NCBI GenBank assembly: GCA_963834725.1
Contig: CAWICN010000001.1
Coordinates: 4,836,001 to 4,900,000, forward strand
Length of the DNA: 64,000 nt
Reading direction: 5' to 3'
DNA from: PALSA-693 sp963834725
GTDB lineage: Bacteria > Actinomycetota > Acidimicrobiia > Acidimicrobiales > Palsa-688
Shown here: piece after piece, positions 6,939-15,573 of the stretch
Layout of the letters: each line of letters begins with the position of its first letter
Numbering within the stretch: position 1 is the first letter of the stretch
The notes under the pieces: model-generated
Told to the model about the DNA's origin: nothing
Database searches by the model: none
Seen by the model: only the letters and a program-made list of their open reading frames with translations
Position numbers and translations under genes: made by a program

Positions 6939-8489
6939 TTACACGGCTTGCGCCGGTCCGGGTTGGCTGGGCGCGGGTGGCTGGTCGTCGGGTGGCGCAG
7001 TGGAGGTAGAGCCTGGTGATGCCTGATGGTCCGAGCCGGATGGTGTGTGTCCGAAACGGTAGAGCCACCACTGGTAGACGGCGAGCAGGACGAGGATGAT
7101 CAGGAAGCCGACCCAGGAGACGGAGAGGATGATGAGCAGGAGAACGGCCACGGCCACGCCGAGCACTCGGAGCAGGTCCAGATGGGACCGCATCCAGGCG
7201 ATGGTGGCGTCGTCGCGCGCCCGCCCGGTGCTGGCCTGGGCCAGCTTCCAGGCTTCGTTGGCGTATCGGGAGGCGTGTTGGCGCAGGGCGCGCGCCCAGG
7301 GGTAGGGGCCGCTGATGAGGGCGGCCAGGAAGACGACGATCAGGCCGAGGAGCAGCCAGCGGCTGACGCTGAAGTACTGGTGGAAGAGATGGGTGAGGAT
7401 GGCTCGCCGGGCCGGTTTGTTGGGCGGCTGGCCGTTGATCAGACTGGTGCGGCTGTTGATCAGGCTGGTGCTGAGCCAGTTGACCACCCGCCGGATGATC
7501 ACCAGGCCGAGCAGGCCGCCGACGCAGAGCTGTAGCAGGGTGCGCCGGCGGCGCCGGGACAGCCATAGGGCCAGGGCGGCCACCACCGGGGTGACGATGA
7601 GCAGCAGCACCAGGGCCCGGTTGAAGATGCGCACGGCGTGGCGGGCCTGGGTGAGCTTGTCGGCGGGGAACAGCGGGATCTGGCCGCAGGTGGTGGGCAC
7701 GGGCCGGTTCAAGGCGGCCGAGATCCTCTTACAGGCGGCGGCGGGCAGCTCGTTGCCGCTAATGGAGGGCAGGTGGACCGGATGGCCCACCACCCCGGAA
7801 ATGAAGCCTCCCAGGTTTTCCAGCGCGGCGTTGAAGAGGGGGACGAGGTTGAGCACGACCTGGCCGTTGCTGGTCGTGACGGCCTTGCTGTTGCCGTTGA
7901 GGATGGAGAGCAACTGGGCGTGGGCAAAATCCACGGCCTGTTTCCACAGGGTTTGGAACTGGCTGGATTGCAGGACCTGGGTGACCCCGGTCTGCACGTA
8001 TCCCTTGGCCCCGGTGCTGATGGGCCCCGCGAGAAATGCGGCCCGGGGCGGCAGAGCGTTCTTCACGATCTCCTGCGGGTTGAGGCTGGTGTAGATCTGG
8101 TTGGTGATGGCGGTGGCCGCGGCCGCCGTCACGGCCGGATCAGTGCCGACCGGGACCACCGTCTTCTCGAACCCGTTGTGGTTCAAGACCACATAGTGGG
8201 CCCAGCCGACCACGTAGGTGATCGGCAACAGCACGGCGAAAAGAACCACCAGCACGCCGACCAGGACTCGGCGACCTCGGGCCCGGCGGCGGTCCCGGCG
8301 GCCCCGCTTATCCAGGGCCACCACCAGGGCGTCGCGCTCGGCCGCCGTCCGCGCCAACTCGTGGGCCAGCTCCTCCGGGGGGCGGTCCACCACCGATGGG
8401 GCCGCCCCGCCCAGACCCTGGCTCCCGCCCGGCTGACCGACGCCATCGACGTTCGATTGGGTATCGCCTTCGCCAGATTCAAGCGTCAT
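6939..8489 (-). CDS. Large multi-pass membrane protein of unknown function
   Basis: 516 residues from ATG 8487-8489. A polar, charged N-terminal part (ELAHELARTAAERDALV, probably coiled) is followed by a membrane helix at about 74-96 (VLVGVLVVLFAVLLPITYVV). An extracytoplasmic domain of about 200 residues follows, with two cysteines that could form a disulphide (AACKRIS and TTCGQIP). Then come at least four more helices (about 297-316, 324-342, 372-393, 445-480) and a Pro/Ser-rich tail. Similar proteins are common in actinobacterial genomes as integral membrane proteins without a known role. No neighbour hints at a pathway. Confidence 0.75.
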   Translation of the reverse strand: MTLESGEGDTQSNVDGVGQPGGSQGLGGAAPSVVDRPPEELAHELARTAAERDALVVALDKRGRRDRRRARGRRVLVGVLVVLFAVLLPITYVVGWAHYVVLNHNGFEKTVVPVGTDPAVTAAAATAITNQIYTSLNPQEIVKNALPPRAAFLAGPISTGAKGYVQTGVTQVLQSSQFQTLWKQAVDFAHAQLLSILNGNSKAVTTSNGQVVLNLVPLFNAALENLGGFISGVVGHPVHLPSISGNELPAAACKRISAALNRPVPTTCGQIPLFPADKLTQARHAVRIFNRALVLLLIVTPVVAALALWLSRRRRRTLLQLCVGGLLGLVIIRRVVNWLSTSLINSRTSLINGQPPNKPARRAILTHLFHQYFSVSRWLLLGLIVVFLAALISGPYPWARALRQHASRYANEAWKLAQASTGRARDDATIAWMRSHLDLLRVLGVAVAVLLLIILSVSWVGFLIILVLLAVYQWWLYRFGHTPSGSDHQASPGSTSTAPPDDQPPAPSQPGPAQAV

Positions 8490-9312
8490 GACCTTGTCCC
8501 CTTCGGTCCTGAGGTCCGCGGCTTGCGCCTTCGTCTAATCCGGCCGGGGCTGTCCTCCGCCAATGTGTGGTCTCGATACCGTCCACCTGCGCCGCGAGCC
8601 GTGCATACGGACAGAAAGTGTTCCAACCATAGGACGAACGGGGCGGGCTGGCACCTGCATAGCGGCAGCACAACGTGATGGGTGCGAGCGGCCCTGAGCG
8701 GTTGCAGGGCGGGCGCGTCCGAAGGTTCCTGAGCTGGCTGGAATACACCGCTACCCGTCGAATGTGAACACTCCTTCCGCATCCTCTGATTAACCGGGTC
8801 CAGTGTGGTCTGCCCGGATCAGCCTGCGGGGGATCCTCGCGCCCGCCTGAATGGATGCGAGCCACCCTGATCGGGTGGTTCGGTGTCCGCGCAGCGATTA
8901 CCGGGAATACCGACGCGCCGGCGATAGCACCTCAGAGACCACGAGCGACTATCACCCGCCACTTTATGAGATTTGAATGAACTTCGTGCCTCCCACCCCC
9001 AAAAACTCGAAGATTCTAGGACACCGTCGCGACCTGGCAGAGCGATTTGGGCGGGCCGGATCTCACGATCCACTGAGGTGCTCACCGCCCGAACACCGTC
9101 GCCGGTCTGGCTGACGCCTGCCACACCCACACCAGCCTGTCCGTTCCCAAGGATCTACGCCGACCCTGGCAGCCACAGCATCGATATCGTCGGTTCGTAC
9201 CGCCCGGGTGAGCAAACCCCGTGCGACAGTGCTCGATCAATACACCGATGACGGCCGCCGAGGACCTTCCATCGGACCAGGACTTTTGGTGGTTAGGCAC
9301 CCCAGACCAACC
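8490..9312. other. Long intergenic stretch without a supported gene
   Basis: No frame here shows a recognisable protein. The one structure worth noting is a perfect short inverted repeat, CCACCC (8862-8867) and GGGTGG (8873-8878) with a 5-base loop, without a clear T tract. The region probably holds the promoter of the membrane-protein gene and eroded sequence joining the accessory region to the right. Confidence 0.5.
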
Positions 9313-9600
9313 TCAGCTCGCGAGAAGCCGTTGGATTCGCTCCACATCCTCGGGACGACTCTGAGCCAGGACCCGGTTCGCCAGAACTCCGTTGATGGCA
9401 GCGATGGTGCTCAGACGGTCCTCCAACGTGGCGGGGCCGTCGACCTGGCTTTCGAACCACGCCACCACGTCAGCCCAATGCCACAGGGGGCTGCGCACGT
9501 TGCCGGCTACCGGCCGAGGAAAACCCCCCGGTCCGCGACGTCCGGCCACCAGCATAGATATCGACTGGCGGGTCCGCCCGGCGGGAGACGCCGTGAATGG
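9313..9600 (-). pseudogene. Remnant of an HTH DNA-binding protein
   Basis: On the minus strand the last ~95 codons read convincingly: RTRQSISMLVAGRRGPGG, then FPRPVAGNVRSPLWHWADV and VAWFE. This is the second half of an AlpA/excisionase-like winged HTH (recognition helix, wing, and trailing helix), followed by a helical tail ending at 9313. Upstream the same frame (open to 9891) turns into Arg/Ser-rich sequence that does not look like protein. A neighbouring frame reads EAIHGVSRR at the point where the first HTH helix should be, so a frameshift near 9590 is likely. Probably non-functional. Confidence 0.4.
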
Positions 9601-9757
9601 CCTCTCGCGGCTCCTATTGACCGAGCGCCTATCCCGTCGAGGAGATGCTCTGGGGAGAGTGGCTGCTGCCCTGACGGACCTGTTGTTCCTGCGCGAGCGA
9701 GCTGCCGGTAGCCTGACCGTCGCTGAACTCTGCAAACAGGACCAATCCAAGCTCTGA
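9593..9757 (+). CDS. Possible short helical protein
   Basis: 54 codons from GTG 9593, reading LSRRGDALGRVAAALTDLL and ending KQDQSKL. The codon pattern is amphipathic and plausible, but it overlaps the start of the minus-strand HTH remnant. No ribosome binding site is obvious and I recognise no family. It may be the front part of a gene continued by the next small frame after a frameshift. Confidence 0.2.
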   Translation: MNGLSRLLLTERLSRRGDALGRVAAALTDLLFLRERAAGSLTVAELCKQDQSKL

Positions 9758-9759
9758 CA

Positions 9760-9951
9760 TTGTTGCGGGTATTGCCTGACATAGAGCTGAGTGAGGCGGA
9801 AGCGGTAGGTGTGGCTCGTACCTACCAAGAAGCGCTCTCGCACGTTATCCAAGCCCAACAGCAAGTCCAAAATGAGCTGAAATCGGTTCAAGAGCAGCTT
9901 GGATCCTCAACTCTCGGATCAGATGATACTGATCCGACAGCCCCAGGCTAG
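9760..9951 (+). CDS. Possible short coiled-coil protein or C-terminal fragment
   Basis: 63 codons from TTG 9760. The sequence VARTYQEALSHVIQAQQQVQ and the following NELKSVQEQL are typical of a helical coiled coil, and the tail is acidic. It begins two bases after the stop of the preceding short frame. The pair could be one gene broken by a frameshift or two coupled small genes. No family recognised. Confidence 0.3.
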   Translation: MLRVLPDIELSEAEAVGVARTYQEALSHVIQAQQQVQNELKSVQEQLGSSTLGSDDTDPTAPG

Positions 9952-10127
9952 AGCCAGCGCACACCGCATGGCTGTTATTCGCGGTCCAGAGGGACGAGTT
10001 CGGACGGTCGCCGTCTGCTCATAGGTGAGCGAAATAGCCATGGGCTCGCCCCGCCATGACCCGCCGGCGCGGAGTCATTGCCGTCGTCGGCTCGCAGCCC
10101 CGTCACCAACGCCCGTGGTCAGTACAC

Positions 10128-11084
10128 CTAGAGATCGATGACGACCTTGCCATGCACGTGGCGGCCGGCCTGCAGTTCGACCGCGGCGCGGATCTCCTCG
10201 ACGGGGTAGCTCGCCGCTATGGGTACCCGGAGCTGACCTGCGGCGACCAGGCGAGCAACGTGCTCCAAGGTGCCGGTGGCAGCATTGGCGCCGTTCACCG
10301 CCGTGACCCCGTCGACCTGGGCGGCGATGGTGCAGATACGCTGGTCCGGGACGCCGAGGTCCCGGGCGGCGTGGACTGTCTCGGTCCCGTGCAGGTCGAT
10401 CGCCGAGGTGACGCCGTCGGGAGCGAGGGCGCGGACCCGGTCGGTCAGACCGTCGCCGTAGGCGACCGGCTCGGCCCCGAGGCCGCGCAGGAAGTCGGAT
10501 GATGTCGCCGATCCCGTCCCGATCACCCGCGCGCCCGCAAGCCGGGCCAGCTGGACAGCGAACACCCCGACCCCGCCTGCCGCACCACCGATCAGCACCG
10601 TGTCGGCCGGGCCCGGATCGACAACGGCGAGGGCGGCGGCGGCCGTGCACCCCGCAATCGCGAGGGTGGCGGCGGTCCGGTCGTCGACGCCGTCGGGAGT
10701 GTGGTGGGCCTCGCCCGCCACAAGGCCTCCGGCAGGATCCACCACCACGTAGTCGGCGATGGCGCGAGAAACTGCGCCGCCGAAGACCCGGTCCCCGGGC
10801 TCGAACCCGGTCACCCCGTCACCGACTTGATCCACCACTCCTGCGTAGTCGGTCCCGAAGCCGGCCGGGAGGCTCAAGCCGAATCGGGCGGCGGTGTCGG
10901 CGTCAGCGGTCATGATCCAGTCCATCGGGTTCAGTCCGGCCCCGGTGACCCGTACGCGGATCTCCCCCCATCCGGCTGCCGGCGTGGATACCTCGCGGAC
11001 GTTCAGGACTTCGGGGCCCCCGAATGAATCGAGCCGAACCGCCCTGCTCCTCCTCGTGGGCAGTTGATCGCTCTGCGCCTGCAT
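10128..11084 (-). CDS. Zinc-free MDR-family NADP-dependent oxidoreductase (quinone oxidoreductase-like)
   Basis: 318 residues from ATG 11082-11084. The N-terminal GroES-like fold is visible (SFGGPEVLNVREV, GAGLNPMDW, FGTDYAGVVDQVG). The Rossmann part carries GGAAGGVGVFAVQLA, the dinucleotide-binding loop. No zinc-binding cysteine cluster is seen, so it belongs with the zeta-crystallin/quinone oxidoreductase branch, which reduces quinones or activated enones with NADPH. It is divergent from a TetR gene with palindromes between them, the usual arrangement for a locally repressed detoxification enzyme. The substrate cannot be told. Confidence 0.9.
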   Translation of the reverse strand: MQAQSDQLPTRRSRAVRLDSFGGPEVLNVREVSTPAAGWGEIRVRVTGAGLNPMDWIMTADADTAARFGLSLPAGFGTDYAGVVDQVGDGVTGFEPGDRVFGGAVSRAIADYVVVDPAGGLVAGEAHHTPDGVDDRTAATLAIAGCTAAAALAVVDPGPADTVLIGGAAGGVGVFAVQLARLAGARVIGTGSATSSDFLRGLGAEPVAYGDGLTDRVRALAPDGVTSAIDLHGTETVHAARDLGVPDQRICTIAAQVDGVTAVNGANAATGTLEHVARLVAAGQLRVPIAASYPVEEIRAAVELQAGRHVHGKVVIDL

Positions 11085-11158
11085 GCCCGCCTCTCTCCTC
11101 GGATGTCAGGGAACGCGTCGAATCGGACTACGCTCCGTTTGTTTGGAGACGGTAGCAC

Positions 11159-11178
11159 AAGCGGAGCGCGATCCGCTT
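11159..11178. promoter_or_regulatory. Palindrome, probable TetR operator
   Basis: AAGCGGA (11159-11165) and TCCGCTT (11172-11178) form a perfect 7-bp inverted repeat with a 6-base spacer. A second, overlapping imperfect repeat is formed by CGCTCCGTTT (about 11131-11140) and AAGCGGAGCG. Both lie between the divergent oxidoreductase and TetR genes, where such a repressor would act on both promoters. Confidence 0.55.
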
Positions 11179-11768
11179 TGACGGAGCCCGAGGGCCACGT
11201 GCTACGGGCGGACGCGACGCGCAACCGCGAACAACTGATCGAGGTGGCGACACGCGTGTTCACGTCGGCTGACACCGAGCCGTCGATGCGCGCCATCGCC
11301 CGCGAAGCCGGCGTCGGTATCGGCACGCTCTACCGGCACTTCCCCACCCGCGAGTCACTGGTGGACGCGGTCTATCGCGACCAGGTCACGCGACTCACGA
11401 CCGGCGCCCACGACTTGCTCGGCCAACTGGCTCCGGCCGCAGCGATGCGGCGCTGGATGGACCTCTTCGGAGACTGGATCGCGACCAAGAACGGCATGCT
11501 TCACACGCTGCTTGCGATGATCGAGTCGGGCCAGATCGCCCATGCCCGGACCCGGACCGGGCTGCTGGCGGCCATCACCACCATCCTCGACTCCGGGCAG
11601 TTGGCGGGCGACATCCGCTCCGACGTCGCCGCCGAAGACGTCGCTGCCAGTCTCATCGGCGTCTTCACCGTGGCCCCTCTGCCCGAGCACGAAGCCAAGG
11701 CCAGTCGCCTGCTCAACGTCCTGATGGACGGCCTGCGGCCGCCCGCCCGTGGACAACGCCACGCGTAG
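11178..11768 (+). CDS. TetR-family transcriptional regulator
   Basis: 196 residues from TTG 11178; a GTG at 11199 (VLRADATRNRE) is an alternative. The frame is open to 11064, but that would run through the palindromes and into the divergent gene. The N-terminal HTH is clear: REQLIEVATRVFTSADTEPS, then MRAIAREAGVGIGTLYRHF, the classic TetR recognition region, followed by PTRESLVDAVY. The remainder is a helical ligand-binding domain. Most likely it represses the divergent oxidoreductase. An SDR fragment begins at its 3' end. Confidence 0.9.
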   Translation: MTEPEGHVLRADATRNREQLIEVATRVFTSADTEPSMRAIAREAGVGIGTLYRHFPTRESLVDAVYRDQVTRLTTGAHDLLGQLAPAAAMRRWMDLFGDWIATKNGMLHTLLAMIESGQIAHARTRTGLLAAITTILDSGQLAGDIRSDVAAEDVAASLIGVFTVAPLPEHEAKASRLLNVLMDGLRPPARGQRHA

Positions 11769-11990
11769 GTGGATGTCCCAGCAGGACAGCGTCCTGAACA
11801 CCCTTCCCATCGAGGGCCAAGACCTCATCTGGGACGGGCATCAGCAGGGCTGGAACCCGATGGGACGCCTCGGTACCCCGGCCGACGTTGGCAACGCCAC
11901 CGCGCTTCTCTGCAGCAGGGAAGGCGCCTTCATCACCGGACAGACACTCTTCGTCGATGGCGGAGCCTCACTCATGAATTTCGGAAGTCC
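11763..11990 (+). pseudogene. C-terminal fragment of a short-chain dehydrogenase/reductase
   Basis: The frame reads LIWDGHQQGWNPMGRLGTPA, then DVGNATALLCSREGAFITGQ and TLFVDGGASLMN. This is the end of a classical SDR (the FITG-VDGG segment that closes the Rossmann fold). The glycine-rich cofactor motif, the catalytic YxxxK and about 180 residues are missing, and after 11990 the frame degenerates. It abuts the TetR stop. This is a truncated relic, left of an integrase relic, and marks a recombination junction. Confidence 0.75.
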
Positions 11991-12268
11991 CACCCCAACT
12001 GCAGCTCCAGCAACGACCCTGAGGCCTCGATCCCCTCTGCCTCGTTGCCGACATGCTGACCGTTGCTGTCTTCGACGCCGCCCTGTTTGGCCGGACTTTA
12101 CCGGGCTTGTCACCACAGCGCGACTGCCTCCGAGCGTCGACGGTGGCACTAGTCGATCTGTAGCCTTTGCCCAACAAGGTGGCGCGACCCATGGCATTAC
12201 CGAAGGACACTGATCAGGAAGCCCTCCAGGGAGGGCCTGTGAGACGTCGAGGCCATGGCGAAGACGCT

Positions 12269-12573
12269 ATGTATCGCGACGAAGCCCGCGGACGCTGGTC
12301 GGTCAGATCGATCTTGGTATCGGGCCCACCGGTAAGCGCAGGCGACCGAAAGTATTTGGGCGGACCAAGACGGAAGTCCGGGCCCGACTTGACGAGCTCC
12401 GACACAGCCATGCCACCGGGCTGCCCGTCGGCTCAAGCGACCGCCTCGGCGAGCATCTCGACTGGTGGCTGGCAAACCTTGAGGGGAAGGCGGCGTCGGG
12501 CGACAAGAGTCTCGTTGAAGAGCTCGTCGAGACACTCGAACGCCATGCGAACCTCCTGGCGAGCGTTAGTTAA
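12269..12573 (+). pseudogene. Frameshifted N-terminal fragment of a tyrosine-type phage/ICE integrase
   Basis: YRDEARGRW is read in one frame from ATG 12269. After a one-base loss at about 12298 the next frame gives VGQIDLGIGPTGKRRRPKVF, then GRTKTEVRARLDELRHSHAT and GLPVGSSDRLGEHLDWWLANL. This is the arm-type DNA-binding and early core-binding region of actinobacterial site-specific integrases. The match stops at about 12480; the last ~30 codons to TAA 12571-12573 are unrelated, and the catalytic domain (R..H-R-Y) is absent. Not functional. Confidence 0.75.
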
Positions 12574-12781
12574 GGAACGATACCTGGGTCATTGGGTTTT
12601 AGGAGTACTCGGACCTGAAATGGACGACCCCAAGGATAAGGAGTGAGTGCGCAACCCGGGTCAGCCCACGGTCGCGCTCGCACAGCAGCGCTGGGCACGC
12701 CGACCCTCACCTGCGACGCCTGAACTTGGCAACCCCTCATACAGGGGGGATGGCGCGCGCGTCGAGGTCGGCCCCGGGGCT

Positions 12782-12796
12782 CTAGCGGACCGCTAG
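12782..12796. promoter_or_regulatory. Perfect 15-bp palindrome downstream of the esterase
   Basis: CTAGCGG-A-CCGCTAG is a perfect palindrome 25 bases beyond the esterase stop. It could be a transcription terminator stem for the minus-strand operon, though no T tract follows, or a protein-binding site. Confidence 0.35.
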
Positions 12797-12820
12797 TTGG
12801 TGGCCACCGATTGTCGCGAC

Positions 12821-13777
12821 TCAGACGGTCTGCGTCTGACGCTCGGCGTGCTTGCTGAGGTGGCGCCGGACGGCGTCGGCCACATAGTTGATGCCCGCTT
12901 CGGAACCCGGCAGGAGGTCGACCATGGTGAAGAAGCCGTGCATCTGCCCGGGGAACCGCCGGTGGTCGACGGGGACTTCGGATTTGATCATGCGGGTGGC
13001 GTAGATCTCGCCCTCATCGCGCAGCACGTCGTGCTCGGCGGTGATGACCACAGCCGGCGGCAGGTCGCCGGTGTCGGGCACCCGCAGCGGGGAGGCGTCA
13101 GGGCTGACCCGGCCGGCCGGGTCGGGGGCGTAGTGGTCCCAGAACCAGATCATGGCGTCCCGGGTCAATAGCAGGTCGTTGTCGGGGTGCCGGTAGGTGG
13201 TGCTTTCGAAGTCGCAGTCGGTGACGGGATAGACGAGGATCTGGAGGGAAATCGGCGGCCCCTGGTGATCCCGGGATTTGATGGCCATGACGGCAGCCAG
13301 GTTGCCACCGGCACTGTCCCCGGCCACCATGATGGGCACCCGTCGCCCGGCGATCTCCTCGATGTGGTCGTTGACCCAATTCAGAGCGGCGTAGGAGTCG
13401 TCGACCGCCGTCGGGAACCGGTACTCGGGCGCCAGGCGATAGTCGACCAGCACCACCGCGCAATCGGTCCGCTGGGCCAGGCGACGGCCCAGCAGGTCGG
13501 CGTCGTCGATGGAGCCGATCACCCAGCCGCCCCCGTGGTACCAGAGGATCACGCCTTGCGGCGAATCGTTGGGTACCAGCAGCCGTATGGGCACCACGCC
13601 GCCGGTGACCCGGACCCGGCGGTTTTGCACCTTGGCCATCTCCGGCACGACATCGGGCTGGGCCCTCAGACTGGCCGCGAACTCCCGGGCCTCCAGGGGT
13701 GACATCTCGTGCAGTGGCTTGACCCCCGCCTCTGCCATCTGTGACAGCAGCGATGCCGTGGCCTCATCCAGCGCCAT
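12821..13777 (-). CDS. Alpha/beta-hydrolase esterase of the HSL family
   Basis: 318 residues from ATG 13775-13777. The hormone-sensitive-lipase signature is complete: oxyanion-hole HGGGW (81-85), nucleophile elbow GDSAGG with Ser155, acid in EHDVLRDEG (Asp250 or Asp254) and His280 in GQMHGFF. It hydrolyses small carboxylic esters or lactones in the cytoplasm. It lies 37 bases downstream of a Baeyer-Villiger monooxygenase on the same strand, a common pairing: the oxygenase turns a ketone into an ester or lactone and the esterase opens it. Confidence 0.93.
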   Translation of the reverse strand: MALDEATASLLSQMAEAGVKPLHEMSPLEAREFAASLRAQPDVVPEMAKVQNRRVRVTGGVVPIRLLVPNDSPQGVILWYHGGGWVIGSIDDADLLGRRLAQRTDCAVVLVDYRLAPEYRFPTAVDDSYAALNWVNDHIEEIAGRRVPIMVAGDSAGGNLAAVMAIKSRDHQGPPISLQILVYPVTDCDFESTTYRHPDNDLLLTRDAMIWFWDHYAPDPAGRVSPDASPLRVPDTGDLPPAVVITAEHDVLRDEGEIYATRMIKSEVPVDHRRFPGQMHGFFTMVDLLPGSEAGINYVADAVRRHLSKHAERQTQTV

Positions 13778-13814
13778 CTCGTCGCTCCTCTCCTCTTTTT
13801 CCTTGAACTACTAG

Positions 13815-15473
13815 CTACGAGGCGGTGCCGGCCGTTTGGCGCGACTTCAGCTCGAAACCCTCATAGCCGTTGGCGGCCACCTCGTCACACTTGTACCGGT
13901 AGGTGTCGACCCCGCCGACGTAAGGGAGAAACAGCCGGGGCTTGCCCGGGATGTTGGCTCCCATGTACCACGACGCCGCCTTGGGATAGAGCGTCGTGTT
14001 GGCCACCTCCTGGACGTGGGCGGTCCAGTCGAGGGTGGCCTGGTGGGTGGGTTCGACCTGCTCGACGCCGTGCTGGCGGGCCCATTCCATGAAGTCGCCG
14101 ATCCATTCCACGTGTTGCTCGATCGACACCGGCATGTTGCTCAGGACCGACGGGCTGCCCGGTCCGGTGATGGTGAGCAGGTTGGGGAACTCCGGCACCC
14201 CCAGCCCCAGGTAGGTCACCGGACCCTCGGCCCAGGCGTCCGCCAGCTTCCGGCCCGCCCGGCCGCGGATATCCATGGCCAGCAGCGGCCCGGTCAGGGC
14301 GTCGAAACCGGTGGCGTAGACCAGGATGTCGAGCTCATGGGTTCCCGCCGTGGTCTGCACGCCGGTCGGGGTGATCCGCTCGATGGGCGTCCGCTTGATG
14401 TCCACCAGGGTGACGTTGGGCCGGTTGAACGTCTCGTAGTAGTTGGTGTCCAGCGGGAGACGTTTGGTGGCGAAGGGGAACTCCCAAGGCTTGAGCATCT
14501 CGGCCACCTGGGGATCGTGGACGATCTCGTCGATCTTGGCCCGCACGAAGTCGGCCGCCGTCTGGTTGGCCTCCTCGTCGGTGAGGATGTCGGCGAAGGT
14601 GCCGAGGGCAAAGACGAACCCACCCTCCTCCCAGGCCGCCTCGTAGGCGGCCCGCTGCTGATCGGGTGTCATCTCCAAGGCGGTGCGGTCGGTCGCCGGG
14701 TAGGGGACTCCGCCCCGGGAGAACCGGGCCCGGCGGCGCCACTCCGGGTAGTTCTCCTTCCACATGTCGGCCATATCCTCCGACAGCGGGCCGTTGGCGG
14801 CAGGAATGGTGAACTGGGCCGTGCGCTGGAAGACGGTCAGATGCTCGGCCTGCTCGGCGATCACCGGGATGGCCTGAATACCCGAGGCGCCGGTGCCCAC
14901 GATTCCCACCCGCTTGCCGGTGAAGTCGACCGGCTCATGGGGCCAGTGCCCGGTGTGCAGCTGCACTCCCTGGAAACTCTCCGCCCCCTCGATCTCGGGC
15001 TGGTTGGCATCCGACAGGCAGCCCACCGCGGTGATGACCCACCGGGCCCGCCGGGAGTCGCCCCCCTCCGTCCGCACCGTCCAGGTCTGGTCCGAGTCGT
15101 CGAAGGCGATCCCCGACACCCGGGCGTTGAAGGTGAAGTCCTTCTTGACGTCCATGTGGTCGGCCACATGGTTGAGGTAGCGCAGGATCTCCGGCTGGCC
15201 CGGATAGCGCTCCTGCAGCGGCCACTCCTGCTCCACATCGGCAAGGAACGAGTACGAGTAGTACATGGTCTCCGAGTCGCAGCGCGCCCCCGGATACCGG
15301 TTCCAGTACCAGGTTCCGCCCACCCCGTCGCCGGCCTCGAAGCCGTGCACGGTGAAACCCGCTTCGCGCAGCCGGTAGACCATGTACATACCAGCGAACC
15401 CGGCGCCGATCACTACCGCGTCGATGGTGTCGCTGGCCACCTCGCTCCCAGCGACATGCTCCACGTTCGTCAT
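13815..15473 (-). CDS. Type I Baeyer-Villiger monooxygenase (FAD/NADPH)
   Basis: 552 residues from ATG 15471-15473. Motifs in order are FAD-binding GAGFAG (23-28), GGTWYWNRYPGARCD, the Baeyer-Villiger fingerprint FQGVQLHTGHWP (FxGxxxHxxxWP, near residue 170), and the second dinucleotide motif GTGASG. VYATGFDALTG follows near the C-terminal third. Length and motifs match the cyclohexanone/phenylacetone monooxygenase group, which inserts oxygen next to a carbonyl. It is first in a two-gene unit with the esterase, and an inverted repeat lies in its upstream region. The substrate could be a cyclic ketone, terpenoid or steroid ketone. Confidence 0.95.
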   Translation of the reverse strand: MTNVEHVAGSEVASDTIDAVVIGAGFAGMYMVYRLREAGFTVHGFEAGDGVGGTWYWNRYPGARCDSETMYYSYSFLADVEQEWPLQERYPGQPEILRYLNHVADHMDVKKDFTFNARVSGIAFDDSDQTWTVRTEGGDSRRARWVITAVGCLSDANQPEIEGAESFQGVQLHTGHWPHEPVDFTGKRVGIVGTGASGIQAIPVIAEQAEHLTVFQRTAQFTIPAANGPLSEDMADMWKENYPEWRRRARFSRGGVPYPATDRTALEMTPDQQRAAYEAAWEEGGFVFALGTFADILTDEEANQTAADFVRAKIDEIVHDPQVAEMLKPWEFPFATKRLPLDTNYYETFNRPNVTLVDIKRTPIERITPTGVQTTAGTHELDILVYATGFDALTGPLLAMDIRGRAGRKLADAWAEGPVTYLGLGVPEFPNLLTITGPGSPSVLSNMPVSIEQHVEWIGDFMEWARQHGVEQVEPTHQATLDWTAHVQEVANTTLYPKAASWYMGANIPGKPRLFLPYVGGVDTYRYKCDEVAANGYEGFELKSRQTAGTAS

Positions 15474-15496
15474 GTCCTCTCCCTTGATCCGCGTAT

Positions 15497-15535
15497 TCTG
15501 GACACTACCCGCCTAGAATATTAGAGGGGTCCAGA
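15497..15535. promoter_or_regulatory. Inverted repeat upstream of the monooxygenase
   Basis: TCTGGAC (15497-15503) and GTCCAGA (15529-15535) form a 7-bp inverted repeat with a 25-base AT-richer spacer, directly before the start at 15473. The placement suits an operator controlling the monooxygenase-esterase unit. Which regulator binds is unknown; a TetR gene sits 1 kb away. Confidence 0.45.
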
Positions 15536-15573
15536 TTCTTGCCATACCAGCCCGTCCATCGACCCCTGCAGAC

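Noticed and set aside
8479..8865. 128-codon minus-strand frame upstream of the large membrane protein
   Set aside because: Arg/Pro-rich composition with no family resemblance, and it overlaps the start of the real gene in another frame.
13836..15524. 562-codon plus-strand frame opposite the monooxygenase
   Set aside because: No recognisable protein; the minus-strand gene has complete FAD and Baeyer-Villiger motifs.
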